64,000 bases of DNA from Pseudoflavonifractor sp. Marseille-P3106. GTDB lineage: Bacteria > Bacillota > Clostridia > Oscillospirales > Oscillospiraceae. Positions 33,901 through 41,200 of the stretch are shown piece by piece (within the stretch, counting starts at the first letter, position 1; each line of letters starts with the position of its first letter). A program made the translations under genes and the position numbers. Where the stretch lies: NCBI GenBank assembly GCA_900169975.1, contig LT827126.1, forward strand, positions 868,001 to 932,000, written 5' to 3'. Below the pieces are notes generated by a model. That model was not told the DNA's origin. It ran no database searches and worked only from the letters and a program-made list of their open reading frames with translations.

Positions 33901-35751
33901 GTCGCTTCCGATACCTTTTGAAATTGTGATACCTTTTCCGTCGTGCTGTTCGTCAATGCCTGCACCGATGATGACCGGATAAGAGCCGCCCCAACCGTAT
34001 TCGTTTTTCAAGAAGTCGGCGTTCTCTTTTGCGGAAAGGCTCTTTTCAAACTGTTCATAGATACGCATTTTGCCCTCGGAAACTCCGCTTCCACGGGTCA
34101 GTACAGCGTCTATGATTTCCTGAGAAAAAGTAAAGGCAGAGGTTTTTTGTTCCTCTGCCTGATTTCCCATAATGAGAGTCAACTGACCGTCCATAGACGG
34201 AAGTGGCTTCATTGTATCGGTCAATTCTCCCAAAAGTCTCATTGCTTCAAAATGCTGTGCGATAACGCCCCAGTCGTAGAAGCTCTGAGCGGTTCTGTTT
34301 TCGTATTTGCCCTCCCACAAGTGGAGAACATTCTGAAATGTTTTGTAGCCCACAAGTCTGCCGTCGTTTAAGGTAAGCTGGGTGTAATCGTTGTTGAAAA
34401 TACCCTTGATATATTCGGTACGGGTCGCATTATCCGTATTTCTCTCATAGAAGTCTTTGATTTCTTCCTTTGAAGCGGACAAATGCGGGGTAGTGCCGAG
34501 TATCTCTCGGATAGTATCATCGCCACCGAAAAACGGCAGGCTCTTGTCCTCGTGGTTTCTGTCGTAATACTCTAAGCGAATATTACCTGATTCTTCACGA
34601 TTTCCTGTGCCGAGTTCCTGATGTTGTTCATCAGACGAACCCACTTCATCATATCTTCCGCTTTTATCTGCTCCGTCAGCCCGGCTTTCTGTGCCATCTG
34701 CTTCACGAGAGTTTCCTCCAGTTCGCTGGCTATCTGCTGAACCTCCGCCAAGTGACTGTTCAGAATCCCTTTCGTCAGAAGATTGTAGTACAGGATTTTG
34801 TGATGTTCCTTCAGATAAGTTCTCCTCATCTGCGACCATCTGCCGAGAGTCACTTCCGTCTGCTCCGGCAGCTTCAGGTTCGGAAGATTGTAGTCTCCCA
34901 CCATCGTGTATGTGATTTCGCTCATCGCTTTGACTCCTTTCGTCTTTGATGTCTTTATTGTATTCGGATTGCTCCTGTTCATCAATTATGCGATTTTCCT
35001 TGCTGAGCGTGCTGATTGTTCTGCTGACAGGGAGCAATGCCATTTCAGCAATGTCGCTTGTAGCAATGCCCACCGCATTGAGAACTTCCTGTGAATTGAA
35101 GCTTGAAATCCCGGCAAAGTCATCGGGAGAATAGACCTTGTCTGCGTTCAGTCCCAATCGAGCCATAACCATATATGACACGCTGTTTCTGACAAGCTCC
35201 AAATACAAGGCATTTGCTTCGTCGGCAGACAAATACTCAATATCGCTGCCTGCACCCAAACTCATAAAGTCGGAGATATAGTCTGCGATATTGTCCTCAA
35301 CGGCATTGGCAATGCTCTCTTTGACGACATTTTCAATACTCGTTGTATCGTTTACCGCCCCGAAAGTATTTTCAAGCGTTTCAATAACCTCTGCTTCATA
35401 TTCGGGTCTCATCTCCCAAATAGGAACAGGGCGGGAATGTCGGCTTTCGTGGGTGTCCGATATATCAAAGTAATGAATCAGCCTTTGACGGCTTCTGTCT
35501 GCGTCCTCAAATGCGGCAATACCTTTTGCACCTCGGTTTACCCAACGACCGAAAGTGCCGTTCCATCGTTCGATTTCAAGCACGGCTGTTGCATCGGGTC
35601 TTTGGGCATAAATGAGAAGCTGTTCATCAAATCGGAGCCTGAAATTTCTGCCTGCTGTTTTCAGAAACGATTGCCAGTTTACCGGATTGTCTGTAACTGC
35701 AAAGCAGGTTCTTTCATACAGCTCCGAAATCAGGTCAAATTTCCTTGCCAC
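27949..35751 (-). CDS. Giant methyltransferase-helicase polyprotein, DarB-like
   Basis: 2600 residues. The start (residues 1-110) is ArdC-N-like (SFLKTAGRNFRLRFDEQLLIYAQRPDA). Residues about 270-400 are a disordered Ser/Glu/Gly linker. Several small polyvalent domains follow. Near residue 1130 comes an N6-adenine methyltransferase (TLTAFYTPPEVSTAIY, LLEPSCGIGNFIG, GNVPFGDF; the usual NPPF is NVPF). After about 1830 comes a SNF2-type helicase (AHAVGAGKTFEMVAAA, LFIDESHYYKN, FATGTPISNSM, QRSGRIIRQGN). This build is that of phage P1 DarB and ICE antirestriction proteins. It probably marks or escorts incoming DNA. The linker also encodes tnpV in another frame. Confidence 0.88.
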   Translation of the reverse strand: MARKFDLISELYERTCFAVTDNPVNWQSFLKTAGRNFRLRFDEQLLIYAQRPDATAVLEIERWNGTFGRWVNRGAKGIAAFEDADRSRQRLIHYFDISDTHESRHSRPVPIWEMRPEYEAEVIETLENTFGAVNDTTSIENVVKESIANAVEDNIADYISDFMSLGAGSDIEYLSADEANALYLELVRNSVSYMVMARLGLNADKVYSPDDFAGISSFNSQEVLNAVGIATSDIAEMALLPVSRTISTLSKENRIIDEQEQSEYNKDIKDERSQSDERNHIHDGGRLQSSEPEAAGADGSDSRQMVADEENLSEGTSQNPVLQSSDERDSEQSLGGGSADSQRTGGNSREADGTESRADGADKSGRYDEVGSSDEQHQELGTGNREESGNIRLEYYDRNHEDKSLPFFGGDDTIREILGTTPHLSASKEEIKDFYERNTDNATRTEYIKGIFNNDYTQLTLNDGRLVGYKTFQNVLHLWEGKYENRTAQSFYDWGVIAQHFEAMRLLGELTDTMKPLPSMDGQLTLIMGNQAEEQKTSAFTFSQEIIDAVLTRGSGVSEGKMRIYEQFEKSLSAKENADFLKNEYGWGGSYPVIIGAGIDEQHDGKGITISKGIGSDKPHITVSWSQVEKRIGDLIRMDRYLNPKEKEKYPEWLEKQEERRAELAEQRKNREILSTAPPEPKNKEDEPEAQYEYHLGDSVYIGASQYEILSFDENRVMLYDFDMPLFNKELPREEFDRKVRENPMNDHLKVSVLPAEEKTVTGENEAQNDTETVQDLSPKTGYDDAFFIDRDNESVTWMYYNPDSNAGGQYVTNTLSFDEIQQAAREYDSAENFFDYLGSIANQELADVGTEWFEEAESQFSQQPDFTDCTKATMQSLVAAVSEVPVYDRETEILYSVLGRLKIDDIELGYDENGLVARDGDNEWHGAEFYHFLVDEAFVFEDDGSVLGIRPDLLDDFKALSEHNGVEVKDNREKEPEPIVPAWEQKKKSKVKSFDLHPDIPMAERHNFDLANNQVEEVNKKERFHRNYAAIKVLKDCQNENRFATPDEQKILSRYVGWGGIPEAFDERAGAWHTEYAMLKNILTPEEYASARESTLTAFYTPPEVSTAIYKVLEQMGFQEGNLLEPSCGIGNFIGMLPKSMENAKVYGVELDTVSAGIAQQLYQKSSIAAQGFEEVNVPDSFFDGVIGNVPFGDFKVSDKRYDKYNFLIHDYFFAKSLDKLRPGGVMALVTSKGTMDKENSNVRKYIAQRAELLGAIRLPNDTFKGNAGTEVVSDILFLQKRDRLIDIEPDWVHLDTDENGIRMNSYFVQHPEMILGEMKMVSGRFGPEATCEPFENADLSELLNEAVSNIHGEISEYEVADELEEEDNSIPADPTVRNFSYTILDDKIYFRENSRMSPVEVSATAENRIKGMIGIRDCVRNLIELQTEDYPDSEIKQAQEKLNTLYDSFTKKYGLINSRANTSAFSDDSSYALLSALEVINEDGELERKADMFFKRTIKPHKPVTEVDTADEALAVSMGEKAAIDMEYMMELSGKSEEELFADLKGVIFLNPLYEYGNSYEPKYLMADEYLSGNVREKLATAKRSATLYPEDYTVNVQALEKVQPKDLTASEISVRLGATWIPPEIFQQFMFEFLDTPRYAQWNIKVHYSQFTGEWNIEGKSYDRSNVKAYSTYGTSRINAYKIIEETLNLKDVRIFDYIEDDEGKKKAVLNKKETAIAQAKQELIKQGFQDWIWADPARREKLTKMYNEKFNSIRPREYDGSHIVFNGMNPEIELREHQKNAVAHILYGGNTLLAHAVGAGKTFEMVAAAMESKRLGLCNKSLFVVPNHLTEQWAAEFLQLYPAANILVATKRDFETKNRKKFCGRIATGDYDAVIIGHSQFEKIPMSIERQRAILEQQLEELTDGIMDLKRNRGENFSIKQLEKSKKSVKQKLEKLNDQSRKDDVVTFEELGVDRLFIDESHYYKNLYLYTKMRNVGGIAQTEAQKSSDLFMKCRYLDELTGGRGTVFATGTPISNSMVELYTIQRYLQYNTLVKNNLQHFDSWASTFGETVTAVELTPEGTGYRAKTRFAKFYNLPELMAMFKEVADIKTADMLELPVPDAHFHNVAVKPSEMQKEMVASLAERAEKVRGGGVDSSVDNMLKITNDGRKLALDQRMLNDMLPDFEGSKINACVDNIYRIWEETADKKSAQLVFCDLSTPKNDGTFSVYNDIRKKLIERGVPESEVRFIHEADTDVKKKELFQKTRKGEVRVLLGSTQKMGAGTNVQDRLIALHDVDCPWRPSDLEQRSGRIIRQGNSNPDVDIYRYVTEQTFDAYLYQLVEGKQKFASQIMTSKSPVRSAEDIDETALSYAEIKMLATGNPYIKEKMDLDIQVQKLKLLKSNFLSEKYALEDKIIKYYPQRITALENRIEGLKQDVETAKQHPKPTDDRFVGMEVKGVFYSEKADAGKAIIEACKQMNSPDPIPLGKYRGFETELLFNTAERNYEVRLKGATSRNVPLGDDAYGNIIRLDNGIERFAESLSLAENDLENTQNQLETAKKEVQKPFIQEEELKTKLARLDELNILLNMDKRENEIVGGEPDEGEVPNTRKEKTYER
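34572..34925 (-). CDS. tnpV: TnpV-like protein nested in the giant gene (+1 frame)
   Basis: 117 residues from the ATG at 34925, behind gaaaggagt with 8-base spacing. The sequence MSEITYTMVGDYNLPNLKLP, then RRTYLKEHHKILYYNLLTKG and MMKWVRLMNNIRNSAQEIV is the TnpV family known from Tn4451-type and related elements, as I recall it. It lies completely inside the giant gene, same strand, shifted by one base, where the giant protein is a low-complexity linker. Both frames are open throughout. Function of TnpV is unknown; it may help recombination. Confidence 0.78.
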   Translation of the reverse strand: MSEITYTMVGDYNLPNLKLPEQTEVTLGRWSQMRRTYLKEHHKILYYNLLTKGILNSHLAEVQQIASELEETLVKQMAQKAGLTEQIKAEDMMKWVRLMNNIRNSAQEIVKNQVIFA

Positions 35752-35766
35752 CTCGTCTGCACCTCC

Positions 35767-36450
35767 TTATCGTGTTTTTTCTTTGTCCTTTGCAGGCTTC
35801 GTGTTTTCTTTTGCGGCTGGTTCTACGGTATGACCGTTTCTCTCGCAAAGCTCGGCAAATTCGCAGATATGGTAGAGATTTGTGCCGACCTCCAAATGGT
35901 AGTCGTCGATATATCTGCAAGTTCTCTCCATTGTTTTGCCGTCGCCGAGCTTGATTGAGATTTTTTCTCCGTCCGCAATGCGAAACTGCTCCTGATAGTG
36001 CGGGTCGATAAATCGGATACCACGCTCGGCATTTTTCAAGTGGCTGTTCAGCCACTCTTTCTGATAGCAATAGCAGTACAGATTGTACTCGCCCCTATTG
36101 GGGTTAAACCTCATAAGATAGCTGTACTTTTCCGTATCAAGACGAATGCCGTAGTGGTTGCGGTCATCATTAAAGGAACTGTCGGGAGTGGAATAACAGT
36201 AAGAGGACATAGCCTTTCTGCCGGACAAAACATCGCCGTCACGCAATCCGTTTATCACATCGTCAAATTCAGCCTTAAATTCATCGGTTTTCAGGTCTTT
36301 TCTGAAATCGTTCCAAGTCGTCCAAAACTCGTTCCCGGTAGAACCGAAGTCGGCACGCAAATATCCGATAAGACCGGTCTGCATAGAGAGCTGCTGACTT
36401 TGGCTGAAGGTGTATTTACGCTCTGCTTCGGTCAATACTCTGTAATCCAT
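35767..36450 (-). CDS. LPD28-type ICE protein
   Basis: 227 residues from the ATG at 36450. Residues 1-135 are unrecognised, with many aromatic residues (MSSYCYSTPDSSF, YSYLMRFNPNRGEYNLYCYCY). The C-terminal 80 residues (RGIRFIDPHYQEQFRIADGE, TCRYIDDYHLEVGTNLYHICEFAELCERNG) match the large-polyvalent-protein-associated domain LPD28. It is directly upstream of the giant gene and shares that theme. Confidence 0.7.
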   Translation of the reverse strand: MDYRVLTEAERKYTFSQSQQLSMQTGLIGYLRADFGSTGNEFWTTWNDFRKDLKTDEFKAEFDDVINGLRDGDVLSGRKAMSSYCYSTPDSSFNDDRNHYGIRLDTEKYSYLMRFNPNRGEYNLYCYCYQKEWLNSHLKNAERGIRFIDPHYQEQFRIADGEKISIKLGDGKTMERTCRYIDDYHLEVGTNLYHICEFAELCERNGHTVEPAAKENTKPAKDKEKTR

Positions 36451-36455
36451 TTTCA

Positions 36456-37013
36456 TCACCTCGCTTGTTCGTTTGGTTGTCTTTGCTTTGGAATAGAAAA
36501 ACCATATACGCCGGCAATATCATCGCCGAGTCTTTTGGTAACTCGTGTGATGTCGGCTCTTGTGGCTTTTCCGTTGTAGATTTTAACTTGCAGATTTTCA
36601 ATCTGCGTATCGGTAACACCGTCTTTGAATACACGGTAAAGATAATGGTTTGTACCGTCGTGATGAACAGCGTCGGCTCGAAGGTCTCCGTATTTGTCAA
36701 CATACCATTCTGTGTAGTCGGTGTCAGAATAAAGGCAGTCCTTAATGTTGCCTGAATCAATCATCTTGTATCCCGACACTCTGCCGTTCCATCGGCCGAG
36801 GTCGCCGATTACGATAATCGGCTGTGAAAGCTGAATGTTGAGATTTGCTCGTTCATCATAAAGATTTTCGGCATTGGATTTTACCATAATGTCGTAAAGC
36901 TCATCATCGGAATATCCGGGATACAGTTCCTCCAAAGACTCTCGCCAATCATCAAGGTCAAGGCTAATATCGCTCCAAATGATATGGCGGTCATTCTGTT
37001 CCTGCCTGCTCAT
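36456..37013 (-). CDS. Conserved ICE protein of unknown function
   Basis: 185 residues from the ATG at 37013, which has ggaggtgg 8 bases upstream. Visible blocks: ELYPGYSDDELYDIMVKSNAE, IIVIGDLGRWNGRVSGYKMI, CLYSDTDYTEWYVDKYGDLR, then NHYLYRVFK. No known motif. Acidic and soluble. It overlaps the preceding 77-residue gene by 23 bp and is probably coupled to it. Confidence 0.7.
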   Translation of the reverse strand: MSRQEQNDRHIIWSDISLDLDDWRESLEELYPGYSDDELYDIMVKSNAENLYDERANLNIQLSQPIIVIGDLGRWNGRVSGYKMIDSGNIKDCLYSDTDYTEWYVDKYGDLRADAVHHDGTNHYLYRVFKDGVTDTQIENLQVKIYNGKATRADITRVTKRLGDDIAGVYGFSIPKQRQPNEQAR

Positions 37014-37224
37014 CAGTGCCACCTCCCAAATAAGAGAACAGCTTATTGGCTTTGGTCTGCTTCTGAAGCTCGATAATCAGGCTCATATCCGGAATAGTGA
37101 TACCGGGAATTTTCAAAATGCTCTCCATATCAAGCTGCTGCAATTTCTTTTCGGTATTGCAGCCTGCGTCAAACAGTTTCGTCAGAAGCTTTGTCTTTTG
37201 CTGAAAAGTGAAATTTTCCTTCAT
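36991..37224 (-). CDS. Small helical ICE protein
   Basis: 77 residues, aggagg before the ATG. Mostly helical (FQQKTKLLTKLFDAGCNTEKKLQQL, MSLIIELQKQTKANKLFSYLG). No family recognised. Member of the minus-strand operon between the adhesin and giant gene. Confidence 0.65.
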   Translation of the reverse strand: MKENFTFQQKTKLLTKLFDAGCNTEKKLQQLDMESILKIPGITIPDMSLIIELQKQTKANKLFSYLGGGTDEQAGTE

Positions 37225-37237
37225 TGCTTTGTCCTCC

Positions 37238-37831
37238 TTATCGTTCTTTGTCTTTGTTTCGCTTCTTGTTTGAAAGCTCCTGTGCCTTTTCCTTTGCCCA
37301 TTCAGGCAGACGCTCAGGCTTTACCTCGCCCATAACATCCATTCTTTCATATCGGGTTGATTTGCCGGTATGAAGATTGGTACAAAACACGGCGCTTCCA
37401 CGGCTGTTTGCCGACGCACCGAAACCACCTGTAACATAGTAGAGCTGTCTGTCGGCTCTCTGAAATTCGGGCTTTAATACCTTGGGGTCAATAGCTATGA
37501 TTTTGCCGTTGATGTCTTTGGAATAGTGGTCGGGGATACAATCGGCTTCCGTTATGAGTGTGATTGGAATATCCAGCTTTTCGACCTGTTCCTTGAAAAG
37601 CTCCGCTTCATTCGCCACACGGCTACCGAAAAGGTGTACGATTTCGATATAGTCATCGCTTACCATACATTCCGAACACAGTTCAAACAGGTCGTTTCGC
37701 TCTGCAAAGCCGCACATATATTTATCGCCGTTTGTGCTTTGCTCATTGGAAGCCAAGATAACTTCCTTTTCGCCCACATTGACCGAGCAAAGAACAGTGT
37801 ATTCACCGATTTTTCTTTTTTCCTCGTTCAT
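37238..37831 (-). CDS. Conserved ICE protein of unknown function
   Basis: 197 residues from the ATG at 37831 (gaggtg upstream). It starts with EEKRKIGEYTVLCSVNVGEKEVILASNE, has a Cys-rich block (CGFAERNDLFELCSECM) and ends in a very basic tail (NKKRNKDKER). A middle block GGFGASANSRGSAVFCTNL may be a ligand loop. No function is claimed. Confidence 0.65.
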   Translation of the reverse strand: MNEEKRKIGEYTVLCSVNVGEKEVILASNEQSTNGDKYMCGFAERNDLFELCSECMVSDDYIEIVHLFGSRVANEAELFKEQVEKLDIPITLITEADCIPDHYSKDINGKIIAIDPKVLKPEFQRADRQLYYVTGGFGASANSRGSAVFCTNLHTGKSTRYERMDVMGEVKPERLPEWAKEKAQELSNKKRNKDKER

Positions 37832-37840
37832 ATCCACACC

Positions 37841-38134
37841 TCAGCTTACTTCAATCACAATTCTGATGTTTCCGCAGTCGCAGCCACTGCACTGCCTTGA
37901 CAGTTCGGGAAATAGGGATTGCACTCTCTGTCTTGCTCTGCGGATAGTCTCAAAGCACGGCAAGCCGTAGCCTTTATAGTTGTTGACTATATCCTCAAGC
38001 GGTAAATCTCCGACTCTCATATAGCTGTATCGGTTGTAATAGCAAAGGATAAGCTGCATATCGTCATACCTCGTTTCGGGGCATTCTCTGAGTATTGCAA
38101 GCACCTTGCTGTCAACCGTCTTTTGCTTATTCAT
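37841..38134 (-). CDS. Small conserved ICE protein
   Basis: 97 residues from the ATG at 38134 (ggaggtg upstream). It has helical blocks and a RRARQRVQSLFPEL segment, then a short Cys pattern (CSGCDCGN). Possibly a winged-helix-like nucleic-acid binder (YKGYGLPCFETIRRARQRVQ); weak. Confidence 0.6.
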   Translation of the reverse strand: MNKQKTVDSKVLAILRECPETRYDDMQLILCYYNRYSYMRVGDLPLEDIVNNYKGYGLPCFETIRRARQRVQSLFPELSRQCSGCDCGNIRIVIEVS

Positions 38135-38156
38135 AATGCACCTCCGTAAAAGAACG

Positions 38157-38182
38157 GTGGGCGAAGTTTTCACTCCGCCCAC
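38157..38182 (-). promoter_or_regulatory. Hairpin after the adhesin transcript
   Basis: gtgggcg pairs with cgcccac around a 12-base loop, without a clear U-run. It may stabilise or weakly terminate the adhesin message. Confidence 0.45.
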
Positions 38183-38193
38183 ACAAGCGTTCC

Positions 38194-38283
38194 TTATTTC
38201 TTTCTGTTCTTAATTTGCAAGAAGATAAAGCCGCCGATAATAAAGGCGACTAATACAACTGCTACGATTGTTTTAGCGTCCAT
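38194..38283 (-). CDS. 29-residue single-span membrane peptide
   Basis: The ATG overlaps the adhesin stop codon (TAATG). Sequence: MDAKT, one hydrophobic span (IVAVVLVAFIIGGFIFL) and a basic end (QIKNRKK). The tight stop-start overlap implies it is made with the adhesin. It could help secretion or sorting of it, but that is inference from position only. Confidence 0.6.
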   Translation of the reverse strand: MDAKTIVAVVLVAFIIGGFIFLQIKNRKK

Positions 38284-41200
38284 TACTCATTGTCCTCCTT
38301 CTTCTTTTTTCTGTACGCAACAACGGCTGTGCCGACAATACCGAGGGCAGAAAGTCCCGCAAGTGCCGTCCACAAGCCCACATTGCTGTTATCTCCGGTC
38401 TTTGGTGTGTCTCTCAGCTCATTGTGCATTTCCACAACGGTAGTAGAGCCGACCTTTACTGTTGCAATCTTATCCGCAGGAAGCACATAGGAAGCAGAAA
38501 CACTATCCTGAACCTCGGAAACGGTGTAATCGCCGATACGAAGTCCCTCAATAACGATTTCGCCGTTCTTATCGGTCGTGAAGCTTCGGTCGTATCCGTT
38601 TACTCCCGTAACTCTGAAAGTGAAGCCTTCAACCTTACCGTCTGAGGAAGTCTTAACGATTTTCAGGTTTCCTTTCATAGCCGTGTTAATAAAGCCGACG
38701 CCGGCTTTGTTTTCTACCTCATAGGTCATTTCATCTTTTTCAATGAAAACAGAGTACACACCCTTATCAAGTTCAAAGCCTTCCGGTGCTTTGGTTTCTC
38801 TTACAAGGTATTTTCCGTAAAGAAACTCCTTCATCTCGTAAATACCCGTAGAAGTTTCGTTGAGTGTACCGATAAGCTCGTCGCCGTCGTCCAGTTTGCC
38901 ATCGCCGTTTACATCTTTGTAAACCTCAAAGGTCGCTCCTGTCAGCTTGTTGTCCGGGTAATCTTCATCGACCTTAGTCAACTTGATATTGCCGTGAACA
39001 TACTCATTGACGATTTCGACCTCAATGACCTGAGCGACCTCGGAGATTTTAACTTCATAAGAAGTTTCATCAAGCACGAAGCCCTCCGGCTGCTCGATTT
39101 CTCTTACAAGCCAGTTGCCATACGGTACTTTCTCAAAAGAAAAGCTACCGTCTTTTTGGGAGGTAGCAGTCATCAAAGCATTTTCTTTTGTAAATTCGGT
39201 TTCATCAGCCTTAAACAGACCGATTACAGCACCTCCCAGTGCTTCGCCGTTTTCGGTAATCTTCTTACCGGAAACAGAACCGTAAATGAGCTTGTTTTCA
39301 ATCGGCTTGCCGTCATTGACTGCAATCTCAACAGTTTCGGTATCCTGTCCCGCATAGCTGAAAGTAAACGGATACTTGCTGTCGGAAAGGATATAATGCT
39401 CATCAGTTGCAAGTTCCTTTACATAGTAGCTTCCAAAAGGAAGGTCGGTTTTGATAACAGCCTTACCATTTTCGGAAAGTGAGATAATCTCAATCAGACC
39501 GTCTGCCGGGATAGAAGTACCGCTTGTTGAAACAAGTTCCTCAGCAGCGAAAAGTCCGAAGCTGATGTTCTTCACTTCATCGCCGTTGCCGATATTGAAG
39601 ATGTCGTTCTTCTCGATAGCTTTTTCAAGACTTACCGTAACCTTTTGTCTCTCGTTTACGAAGCTGGTTGCGGTTTCAGTTACGGCAACTTCCTGACCTG
39701 CGTAGGTAAGCTCGACCTCGTGTGCTTCCTTGTTGATAACCATACCCTCCGGTGCGGTAATTTCAACTACCGTATATCTGCCGAGGTAAAGCTCCTTACT
39801 CTTTGCAAGTCCGTTTTCATCTGTGGTAACAGTATCTACGACCTCGCCCTTTGCATAACGGAGTGTTCCGTCAGGAGTGATAATATCTTCTGCTGCGGTA
39901 ATCTCATAAACCGCACCTGCAAGACCTTTCACTTCATAGACAGGCTGATAAATCACATCGGCATTTTCCTCTCCGGAGATATTTACCCCTGAGAATACCT
40001 CGCCGGTCTTTTCAATGCTGACAGTACCTTTCTGTGCCATATTAGGCTTATCGACCTTAATCACGGTAATACCACCCTCATCGGAAGAATGTTCCTCTGC
40101 CACATCAAAGTACACCGGTGTGCTGTCAAGCACATATCCGTAAGGAGCCTGAACCTCAACAAGAGAATATCCCTTGCCGTATTCCAGTTTCTCCGGTGTA
40201 ACAAGCTGTCCGTTTGCATCAGTGTAGAAAATATCTATCGTTGTCGGAGTAGGATAAGTGAAGGTCATTGTTACCTGATTGCCGTCCGGGTCAAAGATTT
40301 TGAACCCAGCACCGGCATAAGGAATGTTTTTACCACTTTCTGCGTCCACCTTAACCACCTTGATATAGCTTTCAAAGTTTGCGTTGTTGATGAGATAGCG
40401 GTAGGTCTGTCCGTTCTGAGCAATGAACACATCGAAGTCGTCCATTAACTCACGCCCCTCCCAACCGGAGGTCTGATGAACGGTATATACGCCGTAAGGC
40501 ATATCCTTTGTCTGACCGAAGCCGTTTTCATCACAAACAATTACATCTCTTTCATCTTCCTCTGCTGAATCAAAGCTGCCGGAAGATTTCAGATAGATTT
40601 CAAAAGTTGCACCGTTTTCCGGTGTTTCAATCTTTGTTTCGCCGTCATCGGTATGCTTGATGATAGCGATATTGCCTTTCATAACCTGTTCGGTAACATC
40701 ATTTGCGGTCTGATTGTGTTCCACCGTATAAAGCTGCGGTTCAGCACCGACCTTATGGATTGTACCGTCGAGCAGATAACCCTCGGACGGCGTGATTTCA
40801 CGGATTGTCCAGTCATCATCACAGATATATTCCTTTGTGGTAAACTGCCCGTTCTTATCCGTAACATATTTGTCCACAAGGGTTTCGCCCTTATAAATGC
40901 CGTAAACTGCTCCGGCAAGGGTAGCGTCGCCCTGCGGTGTGCCTTCCTCTCGGTCGCTCTTTGTTACGGTTACGCTGAACTTTTTGAGAATGTTCGTGAA
41001 GTTTCTTGTGGTTACTTCTTTCCAGTTAATCGGTGCGGTCTGATTTGCAGGCACAACATAACGGATTGCGGTATCCACTTCCTCAATGGTGTATGGGGTA
41101 GTGCCGCTTATAAGCACATCATCGAAAGAAGCAACACCGTTCTTATCTGTCACTGCATATTCATCTACGGTAATACCCGCAAGCGAAGTTCCGTAAAGGT

